Assembly (NCBI GenBank): GCA_900541965.1
Contig: UQLN01000008.1
Span: forward strand, 43,925 to 107,924
Direction: 5' to 3'
Origin: an uncultured Parabacteroides sp.
GTDB taxonomy: Bacteria > Bacteroidota > Bacteroidia > Bacteroidales > Tannerellaceae
Length of the DNA stretch: 64,000 bases
Program-made: the position numbers and the translations under genes
Notes under the pieces: model-generated
Seen by the model: the letters and a program-made list of their open reading frames with translations, nothing else
What the model was told of the DNA's origin: nothing
Database searches by the model: none
Part shown: positions 7,303-17,163 of the stretch, in pieces
How positions within the stretch are numbered: position 1 is the stretch's first letter
How the letters are laid out: the number at the start of each line of letters is the position of its first letter

Positions 7303-8718
7303 TTATTTTTCAGGAGTATAGATTAATCCTTTTGCTTTTCTTTCCAGGGAAGGATAAGAAAACTCGGTAGTTCCACCGGTTTGAACGGACGGACTCTTTG
7401 AGGTTCGTCCGGTAATCAAATCGATAGCAGCACCTAATAGCAGTTCATTTCTGTCTCCAAGAGGATATAACACATTATGTTGATAATCCATCTCATTAAG
7501 GTCTACATCCGGGTTAAAGCCATTCCCATAATCCGCATTATGGTCAGCATTAAAAATATTGAAGGTTATCGGATGAAGTATCCAGCCGTAATCTTCATTA
7601 TCGCCATAAGGTACGGATCCGACTCTTTTGCCTATGGTCTTCTGTCCGATTAAAGTGATATTTTCCCTCCCCATATAAGGTATCAGGCAATTGATTACGG
7701 CTTCCGAAGCCGAAGCCGTTAAATCTCCAACCAAAACATAAATCCGTTTTAAATTCAAATTTGCATTCGACAGTTCATTGTTATTTTTCAAAGGTAATGT
7801 TTGTGTATCATCTGTATGCTTATCGTTATATTCCATAATGCAGAATGTTTTACCTAAAGCATTGGCCGGTGCCAAAAAGGAAGTCAGGAGCAAGGAACTG
7901 GTAACCAATCCTCCTCCGTTATAACGCAAATCAAGAACAAACTCATTTACATTTCCGGATTTAAAGGAGGCAAAGATTTGTTTCATTCTTTCATCATAGC
8001 TATAATCCTTATTATCCGGACCGGAAGCAAAATGGTTATATAATAGATATCCTATTGTTTTACCATCTATATGATAAACCGAATCTTTCAGAAACGGGGT
8101 ATCTTCTACAGCACGCGAAGCGGATATGGCTATTGTCCCGCTATCTACGAACTTATTATCTTTGAATTGGGCCATTTGGAAACGGGTGGCGGCACCACTG
8201 TTCAAAGAGGAAAGATCCATTATAGGAGATACATTATTTACTCCCACAATCCAGTCTCCACGTTTCAATCCGGCTTCTGCTGCCGGAGAATCAGGAAGGA
8301 CATACAAAACCCAGGCATAATACAAACCATTTGTTAAACGAAGGGAAGCATATTCAAATCCATATGAATCTGAAGCTTCCGATATCGCCTTTGTCGCTTC
8401 TTCTTTCTTCTCTATTGTAGAAAACCTGATTTTGGTATTATTGAGAATCGCCCCATCCTCATCAACCAACAAAGAATTAAAAAAATCTTCCGGAGAAAGA
8501 TTATAATCAAGCCTTTTCTGAGACGGCATCTCGCCATACCAAAGATAATGTTCCTGCATGGTTTTGTATATCCATGTATTTACATCATCTTTCGGACCAT
8601 TATTTCCTTCATCATTTTTCTGGCAAGAAGTTACCAGCAGGACACACGTTAATACAGCCGTAAAAACAACTGATACCTTCCCTATACAATCACGCCTCAG
8701 CTTCATATTTCTATTCAT
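7303..8718 (-). CDS. S41-family (C-terminal processing) protease, lipoprotein
   Basis: 471 residues. A lipobox ends at C32 (LLVTSC), so it is probably membrane-anchored outside the cytoplasm. A PDZ-like segment follows (SPAAEAGLKRGDWIVGVN, about 144-161), then the S41 core with DLRYNGGG (263-270), TASASE (334-339) bearing the catalytic Ser, and GQKTIGK (358-364) with the likely Lys of the Ser-Lys dyad. Family members cleave C-termini of periplasmic or secreted proteins. The start could instead be the ATG at 8706. Monocistronic by context; a terminator of the upstream mutB transcript precedes it. Confidence 0.85.
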   Translation of the reverse strand: MNRNMKLRRDCIGKVSVVFTAVLTCVLLVTSCQKNDEGNNGPKDDVNTWIYKTMQEHYLWYGEMPSQKRLDYNLSPEDFFNSLLVDEDGAILNNTKIRFSTIEKKEEATKAISEASDSYGFEYASLRLTNGLYYAWVLYVLPDSPAAEAGLKRGDWIVGVNNVSPIMDLSSLNSGAATRFQMAQFKDNKFVDSGTIAISASRAVEDTPFLKDSVYHIDGKTIGYLLYNHFASGPDNKDYSYDERMKQIFASFKSGNVNEFVLDLRYNGGGLVTSSLLLTSFLAPANALGKTFCIMEYNDKHTDDTQTLPLKNNNELSNANLNLKRIYVLVGDLTASASEAVINCLIPYMGRENITLIGQKTIGKRVGSVPYGDNEDYGWILHPITFNIFNADHNADYGNGFNPDVDLNEMDYQHNVLYPLGDRNELLLGAAIDLITGRTSKSPSVQTGGTTEFSYPSLERKAKGLIYTPEK

Positions 8719-8734
8719 TTGGATTATAAAAAAT

Positions 8735-8768
8735 AACCGTACAGTCTCCGGATGGAAACTGCACGGTT
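8735..8768 (-). terminator. Terminator after mutB
   Basis: Stem AACCGT (8735-8740) with ACGGTT (8763-8768), extended by CAGT/ACTG, followed on the minus strand by ATTTTTTA. It ends the mutA-mutB transcript. Confidence 0.75.
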
Positions 8769-8812
8769 TTATGATAAAAGACTTCTATTATTTTTAAAGT
8801 CTTACTTTGTCA

Positions 8813-10960
8813 TTATTCACCTAACAGGATTTCCAATATCTGACAAGCTGCTTTTGCAACGGAAGTACCCGGACCGAAAATAGCGGCAACACCTGCTTTG
8901 TACAGGAAGTCATAATCCTGCGCAGGAATTACACCACCGGCAATTACGATAATATCGGGACGGCCTAACTTCTTCAATTCCTCAATAACCTGCGGAACCA
9001 ATGTCTTGTGACCGGCAGCCAAAGAAGAAACACCCATTACATGAACATCATTTTCAACAGCTTGACGGGCAGCTTCAGCCGGAGTCTGGAACAACGGTCC
9101 CATATCCACGTCGAAACCACAGTCGGCATAACCTGTTGCAACAACCTTAGCACCACGGTCGTGTCCGTCCTGACCCATTTTAGCGATCATGATACGCGGC
9201 TGGCGACCTTCTTTCTTAGCAAACTCAGCTGTCAGCTCGCAAGCTTTTTCGAAGTCTGCATCTTTTTTCGTTTCTGATGAATACACGCCTGATATAGTTC
9301 TGATAATTGCTTTATAACGACCTACTACCTCTTCGCAAGCGTCAGAGATTTCACCCAGAGAAGCACGCAAACCGGCTGCTTTAACAGCAAGTTCCAGCAA
9401 GTTGCCTTTCTTCGTGCGAACGCATTCTGTAATTTCAGCCAATGCCTTCTTAACCGCTTCTTCGTCACGGTTAGCACGCAACTCTTTCAACATTTCGATC
9501 TGTTCGTTACGAACGGCCGTGTTATCGATTTCAAGGATATCGATAGGATCTTCTTTCGGCAGACGATATTTGTTGACACCAACAATTGTCTGTTGCTTAG
9601 AGTCGATACGAGCCTGAGTACGTGCAGCAGCTTCCTCGATACGCATCTTTGGCAGACCTGTTTCGATAGCTTTTGCCATACCACCCATGCTTTCGATTTC
9701 CTGAATCAAAGCCCAACCTTTATGAACCAGTTCGTTTGTCAAAGTTTCTACATAGTAAGAGCCAGCCCATGGGTCGATTTCCTTACAAATCTTTGTTTCT
9801 TCCTGAATATAAATCTGGGTATTACGGGCAATACGTGCAGAGAAGTCTGTAGGTAATGCAATTGCTTCGTCCAATGCGTTTGTATGCAGAGACTGTGTAT
9901 GTCCCAAAGCGGCAGCCATAGCTTCGATACAAGTACGGCCTACGTTGTTGAACGGATCCTGTTCTGTCAATGACCAACCTGAAGTCTGGCAGTGAGTACG
10001 CAGAGCCAATGATTTCGGATTTTTAGCATTGAAACTCTTCACAATCTTCGCCCACAACATACGTGCAGCACGCATCTTGGCTATTTCCATGAAGTGGTTT
10101 ACACCGATAGCCCAGAAGAATGACAAACGCGGAGCGAAAGCATCCACATCGATACCTGCATTCACACCTGCACGAAGATATTCCAGACCGTCGCACAACG
10201 TATAAGCCATTTCGATGTCGGCAGTAGCACCGGCTTCCTGCATATGATAACCGGAAATGGAAATAGAGTTGAACTTCGGCATCTTCTGTGAAGTATATTC
10301 GAAGATATCAGCAATAATCTTCATTGAGAATTCAGGCGGGTAGATATAGGTATTACGCACCATGAATTCTTTCAGGATATCATTCTGGATAGTACCGGCC
10401 ATTTCTTCCAATTTAGCACCTTGTTCCAAACCTGCATTGATATAGAAAGCAAGAACAGGAAGAACGGCACCGTTCATTGTCATGGAAACAGACATCTTAT
10501 TCAAAGGAATACCATCGAACAGAACTTTCATATTTTCCAAAGAGCAAATAGACACACCGGCTTTACCAACATCACCAACCACACGTTCGTTGTCGGCATC
10601 GTATCCACGGTGTGTAGCAAGGTCGAATGCTACGGATAACCCCTTTTGTCCGGATGCCAGGTTACGACGATAGAATGCATTAGATTCTTCAGCTGTAGAG
10701 AAACCTGCATACTGGCGGATTGTCCAGGGACGCATAGCGTACATACCGCTATACGGACCACGCAGATAAGGAGGCAAACCTGAAGCATAGTTCAGATGCT
10801 CCATACCTTCCAAGTCTTCTTTTGTATATACGGGTTTTACCTCAATATGCTCAGGTGTTTTCCAATTGGCTTCAATGCCATTGGCTTTTGCCCATTCGGC
10901 AGCGTTTGTTGCTGCAAAACCGGCATTCTTTATATCTATATTTTTAAAATTCGGTCTCAT
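8813..10960 (-). CDS. mutB: Methylmalonyl-CoA mutase large subunit
   Basis: 715 residues, normal length. The TIM-barrel substrate domain ([20 protein letters not shown] onward) is followed by the B12-binding domain with [10 protein letters not shown]; His600 is the axial cobalt ligand, and GVSSLAAGH and IAGGVIP complete the fold. It interconverts succinyl-CoA and (R)-methylmalonyl-CoA with adenosylcobalamin and, in Bacteroidales, feeds propionate formation. It follows mutA by 12 bases and forms the heterodimer's catalytic half. Confidence 0.97.
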   Translation of the reverse strand: MRPNFKNIDIKNAGFAATNAAEWAKANGIEANWKTPEHIEVKPVYTKEDLEGMEHLNYASGLPPYLRGPYSGMYAMRPWTIRQYAGFSTAEESNAFYRRNLASGQKGLSVAFDLATHRGYDADNERVVGDVGKAGVSICSLENMKVLFDGIPLNKMSVSMTMNGAVLPVLAFYINAGLEQGAKLEEMAGTIQNDILKEFMVRNTYIYPPEFSMKIIADIFEYTSQKMPKFNSISISGYHMQEAGATADIEMAYTLCDGLEYLRAGVNAGIDVDAFAPRLSFFWAIGVNHFMEIAKMRAARMLWAKIVKSFNAKNPKSLALRTHCQTSGWSLTEQDPFNNVGRTCIEAMAAALGHTQSLHTNALDEAIALPTDFSARIARNTQIYIQEETKICKEIDPWAGSYYVETLTNELVHKGWALIQEIESMGGMAKAIETGLPKMRIEEAAARTQARIDSKQQTIVGVNKYRLPKEDPIDILEIDNTAVRNEQIEMLKELRANRDEEAVKKALAEITECVRTKKGNLLELAVKAAGLRASLGEISDACEEVVGRYKAIIRTISGVYSSETKKDADFEKACELTAEFAKKEGRQPRIMIAKMGQDGHDRGAKVVATGYADCGFDVDMGPLFQTPAEAARQAVENDVHVMGVSSLAAGHKTLVPQVIEELKKLGRPDIIVIAGGVIPAQDYDFLYKAGVAAIFGPGTSVAKAACQILEILLGE

Positions 10961-10972
10961 AATTGTTTCTAC

Positions 10973-12877
10973 TTAAGCGATTCCTAATTTAGCGTTGAAA
11001 GCCTGCAATGTTTCAAGCACATTGCTCTTCACATTAATAAACTGGTCGATACCCTGAGCTTTCAGGTCTTCCATGCAAGCAGGAGCACCAGCCACAACAA
11101 ATTCTGCACGTCCGGCAAGTGCTTTATAAGCAGCAGGAGCGTAATCTGCATATTCGTCGTCGCTTGAACAGAGAACTACGATTTCGGCACCAGCTTTAAC
11201 AGCAGCATCCACACCGGCTTCTACAGTTTCGAAGCCTAAGTTGTCGATAACTTTGTATCCGGCACAAGCAAAGAAGTTTGCAGAGAACTGTGAACGGGCC
11301 AGACGCATAGCCAGATTACCGATAGTCAACATAAATACTTTCGGAGTCTTGCCGCTCTTTTCCGTAGCTAAGCGAAGAACTTCAAACTGAGATGCACCAC
11401 GGGAGAAATCAAGAGCTGTAATAGTAGCTTCACCGCAATGTCCGCCGCCACAGCAGCAAGATGGGGTTTCTTTAATCTTTTCGGCTGCCACTTCCGTAAA
11501 GTTCGGGAACTGGTTGGAACCTAATAAAATTTCACGACGGGTAGCAACCGCTTTCTTGCGGGCATCATTAGAAGCATTTACCGCTTTCTGAACATCGCCG
11601 GCCAAAGCTGCGGCGCCAAAACCACCTTTTTCTTCTGTTTCCAGGAATAACTTCCAAGCTACGTCTGCCAAAGAATTTGTCAGAACTTCCACATAGTAAG
11701 AACCGGCAGAAGGATCGACCACTTTATCCAGATGGCATTCTTCTTTCAGCAATAATTGCTGGTTACGGGCAATACGTTCTGAGAAATCATCCGGGGTCTG
11801 GTAAGTCTTATCGAACGGACGAACAGTGATGGAATCTACGCCGGCAAGAGCAGCAGACATCGCTTCAGTCTGAGTACGAAGCAAATTTACGTGAGCATCG
11901 TAAATAGTCATGTTCCATTCTGAAGTCTGAGCATGTACATTCATTTTGCAAGCGCAACGGCACATTCCGTTATCAGCTTTGTTAGGACATTCTGTCGGGC
12001 AGTGGCAAACAGGATTATAAGCTGCTACGATTTCAGCCCATAACCAACGTGCAGCACGGAACTTTGCAATTTCCATGAAATAGTTGGAGCTGATACCCAT
12101 ATTAAACTTAATCTTTTTGGCAACTTCATCTGCTTCAAAACCGGCTTCTACCAGTTTTGCCATCAGTTCGTTACCCCAAGACAATGCATAACCTAATTCC
12201 TGAGAGATATATGCACCAGCATTATTCAGGTAGAAGGCATTTACAGCCAATACTTTATAACGGGGCAGGGCTTTACCGGCTTTGAGCACAGCAGCGGCAG
12301 CTTCCACCCAGTTTTCATTCTCTTTACCTTTAACTAATGGCTTCTTGAACGGATCGTAATTTACAGAACCGAAACATTTACTCAGGTCAGCACCCTTACC
12401 TTTGATATATTCAGCCAGAATGCCGATTAACTTTTCAGCCTTACAATTGCAGGTATTAAAGTTCAGTTCCACGCATTCAGGGCAAATACCTTCCAATAAG
12501 GTAGCGATGTTTTCGGCATTTACTTCGTCACCTTTAATAATGAAACCTAACGAAGATACACCCTTGTTCAGGATGTCGAGCGCTTTTTCGTTAGCACCTT
12601 TAAAGCATGTCACTTCAATGTTTTGGCGAACCTTCCAGTCGTTGTCTTTTTTAGTACCGCGAACGTAAGGGAATTCACCGGGAAGAGACTCTGTAGTCTT
12701 CAATCCTTCGATGTCTTCTGCACGATAGAAAGGATTTACATTAAATCCTTCGCCTGTCTTCCAAACAAGCTTTTTCTCAAACGGAACACCTTTCAGGTCT
12801 GCCGTGATCTTCGCCATCCACTCTTCAGTAGATACAGGTGCGAATTCTGAGAAAAGTTTTTCTTTTAATTCTGCCAT
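10973..12877 (-). CDS. mutA: Methylmalonyl-CoA mutase small subunit, cysteine-rich
   Basis: 634 residues, partner of MutB. The fold is conserved (RIARNQQLLLKEECHLDKVVDPSAGSYYVE), but the C-terminal cobalamin-like domain lacks the DxHxxG motif, as in known non-catalytic small subunits. Unusual are three cysteine groups: C132/C135/C143/C145, a CHCPTEC...CRCAC stretch at 291-310 (six Cys, just before the HAQTSEW segment), and CCCGGGHC at 474-481. They could bind metal; I know of no described function. First gene of the operon, with a strong promoter 65 bases upstream. Confidence 0.93.
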   Translation of the reverse strand: MAELKEKLFSEFAPVSTEEWMAKITADLKGVPFEKKLVWKTGEGFNVNPFYRAEDIEGLKTTESLPGEFPYVRGTKKDNDWKVRQNIEVTCFKGANEKALDILNKGVSSLGFIIKGDEVNAENIATLLEGICPECVELNFNTCNCKAEKLIGILAEYIKGKGADLSKCFGSVNYDPFKKPLVKGKENENWVEAAAAVLKAGKALPRYKVLAVNAFYLNNAGAYISQELGYALSWGNELMAKLVEAGFEADEVAKKIKFNMGISSNYFMEIAKFRAARWLWAEIVAAYNPVCHCPTECPNKADNGMCRCACKMNVHAQTSEWNMTIYDAHVNLLRTQTEAMSAALAGVDSITVRPFDKTYQTPDDFSERIARNQQLLLKEECHLDKVVDPSAGSYYVEVLTNSLADVAWKLFLETEEKGGFGAAALAGDVQKAVNASNDARKKAVATRREILLGSNQFPNFTEVAAEKIKETPSCCCGGGHCGEATITALDFSRGASQFEVLRLATEKSGKTPKVFMLTIGNLAMRLARSQFSANFFACAGYKVIDNLGFETVEAGVDAAVKAGAEIVVLCSSDDEYADYAPAAYKALAGRAEFVVAGAPACMEDLKAQGIDQFINVKSNVLETLQAFNAKLGIA

Positions 12878-12942
12878 AATATTAGTTATTTTAATACTGG
12901 TATTAGTAATTGTTCAATAGTATATTGTTCAATAACAGGAGG

Positions 12943-12974
12943 CAAAGGTAGAATAAATAAACAGTAACGACAAT
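12943..12974 (-). promoter_or_regulatory. Promoter for mutA-mutB
   Basis: On the minus strand ATTG (12974-12971), a 20-base spacer, then TACCTTTG (12950-12943), matching the Bacteroidota housekeeping promoter. It lies about 65 bases before the mutA start. Confidence 0.65.
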
Positions 12975-13108
12975 GAAAAACAAACGAATTTGATACCATT
13001 TTTAACGCCTTTTAGTGGTGCCTGAGGTAAAATGATACCAAAATGACAGCTATCCTGAAAAAGATTACATTTTTTCCATGAGAATGATACCACGAAATAT
13101 TTTTTTAC

Positions 13109-13116
13109 TAATTTTG
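13109..13116 (+). promoter_or_regulatory. -7 box of the tRNA-Glu promoter
   Basis: TAATTTTG, a perfect TAnnTTTG match, lies 33 bases before the tRNA. No clear -33 element at 19-20 bases. Confidence 0.4.
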
Positions 13117-13148
13117 CATCGTCAAACAGAGCGATTGACAACTAAGCC

Positions 13149-13221
13149 GGTGCATTCGTCTAGTGGCCTAGGACGCCGCCCTCTCACGGCGGAAACTCGG
13201 GTTCGATCCCCGGACGCACTA
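13149..13221 (+). tRNA. tRNA-Glu (CTC)
   Basis: A cloverleaf can be folded: anticodon stem CCGCC/GGCGG with loop CTCTCAC (anticodon CTC), T arm TCGGG-TTCGATC-CCCGG and D arm GTCT...AGGAC. The acceptor stem is imperfect, with a G-T first pair and an A-C mismatch at 6-67. CCA is not encoded. A strong terminator follows at once. Confidence 0.85.
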
Positions 13222-13222
13222 C

Positions 13223-13254
13223 AAAAGCTTGTAGATTTCCTACAAGCTTTTTTT
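13223..13254 (+). terminator. Terminator of tRNA-Glu
   Basis: AAAGCTTGTAG pairs perfectly with CTACAAGCTTT around a short loop and runs into a T tract. Confidence 0.9.
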
Positions 13255-13329
13255 ATATCATCCCGACCAGCCCGCCAATTGAATCGCTAAATCACATCTC
13301 CCTGCTTATAAATCAGCCGAAAGCCGAAA

Positions 13330-13361
13330 TAACTGTCAACTGTCAATTGTCAACTGTCAAC
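13330..13361 (+). repeat. Tandem TGTCAACT-type repeat
   Basis: Four near-copies of a TGTCAAYTG unit in a row. The same unit occurs inside the cobalamin riboswitch arm (about 1912-1975) in the opposite orientation. Here the repeat provides the ATTG used as the -33 element of the following promoter. Confidence 0.6.
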
Positions 13362-13377
13362 AAATTTGTATCTTTGG
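13347..13377 (+). promoter_or_regulatory. Promoter for the MalY/PatB-like gene
   Basis: ATTG (13347-13350), exactly 19 bases, TATCTTTG (13370-13377), ending 31 bases before the start codon. The -33 element lies within the TGTCAACT repeat. Confidence 0.65.
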
Positions 13378-13408
13378 CGGCAATCAACAGACTGAAAATT
13401 GAATACAA

Positions 13409-14584
13409 ATGAAACAATACAATTTTGACGAAATCGTAGAACGGCGCGGCACCAATTGTATCAAATATGATGCAATGAAAGAACGTTTCGGAAACGAAAA
13501 CCTTGTTCCATTATGGGTCGCCGATATGGATTTCCGGACTCCGGATTTTATTGTGAATGCAATAAGGAAACGATGTGAACATGAGATATTCGGATACACC
13601 TATGGCTCGGAAAATTATTATACCAGCATTATTGAATGGGTCCATTACAAACATAACTGGAAAATCCGGAAAGAATGGCTGAGTTATATTCCGGGAATTG
13701 TTAAAGGCATTGGTTTCGTATTGCAATGTTTTACACAACCGGGCGATAAAATAATCATTCAGCCGCCGGTATACCATCCTTTCCGTATTGTTCCCGAAAG
13801 TATGCACCGCGAAATCGTAAACAATCCTCTCCGGTTGATAAACGGTTCTTACGAAATGGACTTCGATAATTTAGAGTCCGTAATCGATGATAAATGCAAA
13901 GTTTTAATTCTTTCCAACCCGCATAATCCCGGTGGGATTGTCTGGAAAAAAGACTCTTTGGTAAAACTGGCTGAAATCTGTTCCAAACATAATATTCTGG
14001 TTATTTCTGACGAGATTCATGCGGAAATGTGTTTTCCCCAATATACACACCATCCTTTTGCAAGTGTTTCCCCCGAAGCAGCATCTTGCAGCATCACCTT
14101 TATGGCGCCAAGCAAGACTTTTAACATTGCAGGCATTGTAAGTTCCTATTCTATTGTCCCGGACAACGATATACGGGAAAAATTCTATTCATTTCTCGAA
14201 GCGGGAGAATTAGGGGATGGTACAATTTTCGCTTATACGGCTACAGAAGCGGCATATACTTATGGGGCAGAATGGTTGCAGCAGATGAGAATGTATGTGA
14301 TGGAGAATGTACGTTTCGTAGACGAATATTTACAAATGCATCTGCCGAAAATCAAAGTATACCCTCCTCAGGCATCCTTCCTTATCTGGTTGGACTGTCG
14401 TGAATTAGGCCTTAGCCAACCCGAGCTGGTCAGCCTTTTCCAGGACAAAGCAGGTTTATTGCTAAACGACGGAAGTATGTTTGGTCCCGGTGGCGAAGGA
14501 TATATGCGAATGAATATCGGATGCCCGCGTGCAATCCTGACTTCCGCGCTGGAATCGCTGAAGAAAGCTGCAAAAGCATTGTAA
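13409..14584 (+). CDS. PLP-dependent C-S lyase / aminotransferase, MalY/PatB family
   Basis: 391 residues, fold-type I. Opens with LVPLWVADMDF, diagnostic of MalY/PatB. The PLP site is complete: SNPHNPGG (169-176), SDEIHAEM with D201, and Lys236 in APSKTFN for the Schiff base. Family members act as cystathionine beta-lyases in methionine synthesis or as related C-S lyases in the cytoplasm; which applies is not determinable. Single gene with its own promoter; the SlyD-like gene follows after about 90 bases. Confidence 0.88.
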   Translation: MKQYNFDEIVERRGTNCIKYDAMKERFGNENLVPLWVADMDFRTPDFIVNAIRKRCEHEIFGYTYGSENYYTSIIEWVHYKHNWKIRKEWLSYIPGIVKGIGFVLQCFTQPGDKIIIQPPVYHPFRIVPESMHREIVNNPLRLINGSYEMDFDNLESVIDDKCKVLILSNPHNPGGIVWKKDSLVKLAEICSKHNILVISDEIHAEMCFPQYTHHPFASVSPEAASCSITFMAPSKTFNIAGIVSSYSIVPDNDIREKFYSFLEAGELGDGTIFAYTATEAAYTYGAEWLQQMRMYVMENVRFVDEYLQMHLPKIKVYPPQASFLIWLDCRELGLSQPELVSLFQDKAGLLLNDGSMFGPGGEGYMRMNIGCPRAILTSALESLKKAAKAL

Positions 14585-14676
14585 CTCTTTGTTTTATTTT
14601 TCATCTATTAAGCCGGGAACTGGGAAATAATTCTTAAATTTGTCCTCGTTTTATTTATCACAAAAACAATTACATA

Positions 14677-15255
14677 ATGAAAATTACAGCAAATAAGTTC
14701 GTTGCAGTTACTTACGACCTGAACGTAGGCGAAGGCGAAGAACGCGAATTAATGGAAAAAGCGACTGCTGAACTACCTTTGAAATTCATTTACGGAACAG
14801 GTGCCATGCTTCCTGCTTTCGAAGATGCATTAAAAGGCCTTGAAGTTGGCGATAAATTTAATTTCTCTATAGCTCCGGCTGAAGCATACGGTGAGTATGT
14901 GGAGGAACATGTCCTGGATCTTCCGAAAAATATTTTCGAAGTGGATGGAAAATTCGACAATGAAATGATTAAGGTGGGCAACACCGTTCCTATGATGGAT
15001 TCTAACGGAAACCGCATGAATGGTTCCGTACTGGAAGTTAACGAAGACGTTATCGTAATGGACTTCAATCATCCGTTGGCAGGCGAAACACTGCATTTCA
15101 GTGGTGAAGTTATTGATGTCCATGAACCTACTGCTGAAGAAATCGCAGCCCTTTCTGCTCCTGCAGGTGGTTGCGGATGTGGATGCGATGACTGCGGAAG
15201 CGGTTGCGGCGACCACAATCACGACAGCAATTGCGGATGTGGCGGATGTCATTAA
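14677..15255 (+). CDS. slyD: FKBP-type peptidyl-prolyl isomerase, SlyD-like
   Basis: 192 residues. An FKBP domain (YGTGAMLPAFEDALKGLEVG) contains an inserted chaperone flap, as in SlyD, and the end (about 165-192) is rich in Cys, His and Gly (CGCGCDDCGSGCGDHNHD), a nickel/zinc-binding tail. SlyD isomerises proline peptide bonds, assists folding and supplies nickel in some bacteria. A TAAATTTG -7 box (14635-14642) lies 34 bases upstream. Confidence 0.9.
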   Translation: MKITANKFVAVTYDLNVGEGEERELMEKATAELPLKFIYGTGAMLPAFEDALKGLEVGDKFNFSIAPAEAYGEYVEEHVLDLPKNIFEVDGKFDNEMIKVGNTVPMMDSNGNRMNGSVLEVNEDVIVMDFNHPLAGETLHFSGEVIDVHEPTAEEIAALSAPAGGCGCGCDDCGSGCGDHNHDSNCGCGGCH

Positions 15256-15381
15256 TTCATTAAGAAATTGATAATTGAAAATGGAAAATTATCTGTGATA
15301 GGATATTTTTCCATTTTTTGTATTATCTGTTTTATGCTCTTTTAGTTTCAAATTTTCAATCCTCCTTTTTTAATTACAAAT

Positions 15382-16461
15382 ATGAACACATTCGGTAATA
15401 TATACAGACTGACCTCCTTCGGGGAATCACATGGTCCCGGAATAGGAGGTGTGATAGATGGTTGTCCTGCAGGTATCGAACTGGATATGGCTTTCATTCA
15501 ACATGAATTAGACCGCCGTAAACCCGGACAGTCCAGAATTACAACTCCACGGAAAGAAGACGACGAAGTCCAATTTCTTTCCGGTGTTTATGAAGGAAAA
15601 ACGACAGGAACACCTATCGGTTTCATTATCTGGAACAAAAACCAGCATTCATCGGATTATGACAATATGAAAAGTGTTTATCGTCCGTCACATGCCGATT
15701 ATACGTACCAGATGAAATATGGCATACGCGACCCGCGTGGAGGAGGACGTTCATCTGCCCGCGAAACAATTGCCAGATGTGTAGCCGGTGCTATAGCAAA
15801 ATTAGCGCTTATTCAGAAAGGAATCCGGATACAGGCTTATACTTCTCAGGTCGGACCGTTAAAACTGGAAGGAGAGTATACAGATTATAATCTGGAAAAT
15901 GCGGAAGAAAACATAGTTCGCTGCCCGGATACAGCCAAAGCCTCCGAAATGGAAGAATTGATAGCAGAGGTACGGGCAAAAGGGGATACTATTGGCGGAG
16001 TCATAACCTGTGTTGCCAAAGGAGTTCCGGTAGGACTCGGAGAACCCGTATTCGGCAAACTCCATGCGGCATTGGGACACGCCATGCTCACAATCAATGC
16101 TGTAAAAGGTTTTGAATATGGAGACGGATTCGAGGCGGCTCTCTACCGGGGTTCAGAACGCAATGACCGCTTTTTCAACGACAACGGACATATCAATACC
16201 CGCACCAACCATTCGGGAGGTATCCAAGGGGGCATTTCCAACGGACAGGATATTTACTTCCGGGTTGCATTCAAATCGGTTGCAACGATTTTAATGGAAC
16301 AGGAAACCATCAATATGGAAGGAGAAGAGACAATACTGAAAGCCCGCGGACGTCATGACCCGTGCGTACTCCCCCGGGCTGTTCCCATTGTCGAGGCCAT
16401 GACAGCCATGACTTTACTGGACTATTTATTGATACAGAAAACAAGAGAAGGCACTCTGTAA
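15382..16461 (+). CDS. aroC: Chorismate synthase
   Basis: 359 residues, full length. Signatures include [19 protein letters not shown] near the start and [14 protein letters not shown] with [10 protein letters not shown] in the middle, which bind FMN and 5-enolpyruvylshikimate 3-phosphate. It catalyses the last step of the shikimate pathway. Ends in a strong terminator; no other aro gene is adjacent. Confidence 0.97.
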   Translation: MNTFGNIYRLTSFGESHGPGIGGVIDGCPAGIELDMAFIQHELDRRKPGQSRITTPRKEDDEVQFLSGVYEGKTTGTPIGFIIWNKNQHSSDYDNMKSVYRPSHADYTYQMKYGIRDPRGGGRSSARETIARCVAGAIAKLALIQKGIRIQAYTSQVGPLKLEGEYTDYNLENAEENIVRCPDTAKASEMEELIAEVRAKGDTIGGVITCVAKGVPVGLGEPVFGKLHAALGHAMLTINAVKGFEYGDGFEAALYRGSERNDRFFNDNGHINTRTNHSGGIQGGISNGQDIYFRVAFKSVATILMEQETINMEGEETILKARGRHDPCVLPRAVPIVEAMTAMTLLDYLLIQKTREGTL

Positions 16462-16475
16462 TTGAGTAATAGACA

Positions 16476-16513
16476 TAAAAAAACGGCTACTTTTACAAGT
16501 AGCCGTTTTTTTA
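16476..16513 (+). terminator. Terminator after aroC
   Basis: AAAAACGGCTACTT pairs with AAGTAGCCGTTTTT and runs into T's. The symmetric stem can also terminate the tRNA-Thr transcript on the minus strand. Confidence 0.9.
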
Positions 16514-16589
16514 TGGAGCCGAAAACGAGACTCGAACTCGTGACCTATTCATTACGAATGAATTGCTCTACCAACTGAGCTATTTCGGC
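16514..16589 (-). tRNA. tRNA-Thr (CGT)
   Basis: Perfect acceptor stem GCCGAAA/TTTCGGC, D arm with AGCTCAGTTGGTAGAGC, anticodon stem ATTCA/TGAAT around loop TTCGTAA (anticodon CGT), T arm ACGAG-TTCGAGT-CTCGT. CCA is encoded. It abuts the aroC terminator. Confidence 0.95.
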
Positions 16590-16628
16590 AACATTTGATT
16601 ATCGAATGCGGGCACAAATGTAGTAAGT

Positions 16629-17090
16629 CTATTCGACATCTGAAAGAAGTTTTGTTAAAAATTCATCCAAATCTGCATCTAAATCTTTCAATAGGGGATC
16701 ATCCGCGCGCAAAGTCTCATCATCCAGAAATAATAATTCTTCCATTACCATAAAGTCATCATCCGTCAGGCTTACAGAGAATGGTTTCATAAAATTCGGA
16801 TGCTCGAAAACTTTTTTTGCAGACAAAAGAGTGAGAACATTTTTCAGGGTAGTTGCTACCTGATTATAAAAAATATCATTCTCACAGGGACATCCTACCC
16901 AATCAAAAATAATTTTCTTTTCCAACAAGTTTTCATTCTCGTCGTAAATCTGCAATTCCCCGCTTTCCGGATCGGCTTGTACATACAAGTCGCTATAAAA
17001 ATTACCGGACTCATTAGAAGTAAGTTTACTGATTGCTACCGAGAAAGTTGACTCTATTACAGACTGGGTCTTTGCACTATTCGCACTCAT
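16629..17090 (-). CDS. Acidic protein of unknown function
   Basis: 153 residues, strongly acidic at the C-terminus (LDDETLRADDPLLKDLDADLDEFL). No signal peptide, membrane span or known motif apart from a CPC pair (VGCPCEN, near residue 69). Probably cytoplasmic. Codon pattern and a start near position 17090 after an AT-rich gap support a real gene. I do not recognise the family. Confidence 0.65.
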   Translation of the reverse strand: MSANSAKTQSVIESTFSVAISKLTSNESGNFYSDLYVQADPESGELQIYDENENLLEKKIIFDWVGCPCENDIFYNQVATTLKNVLTLLSAKKVFEHPNFMKPFSVSLTDDDFMVMEELLFLDDETLRADDPLLKDLDADLDEFLTKLLSDVE

Positions 17091-17163
17091 ATGTTTTTAA
17101 TCTTTATTCGTCTTAATCGAATTATCTGTCAAAAGTAATAATAATTCAGATAAAATAGGATTA

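Noticed and set aside
15256..15381. A small gene or RNA between slyD and aroC
   Set aside because: AT-rich spacer with an ATTGAAAATGGAAAATT-like stretch only; no open frame with a start or stable structure.
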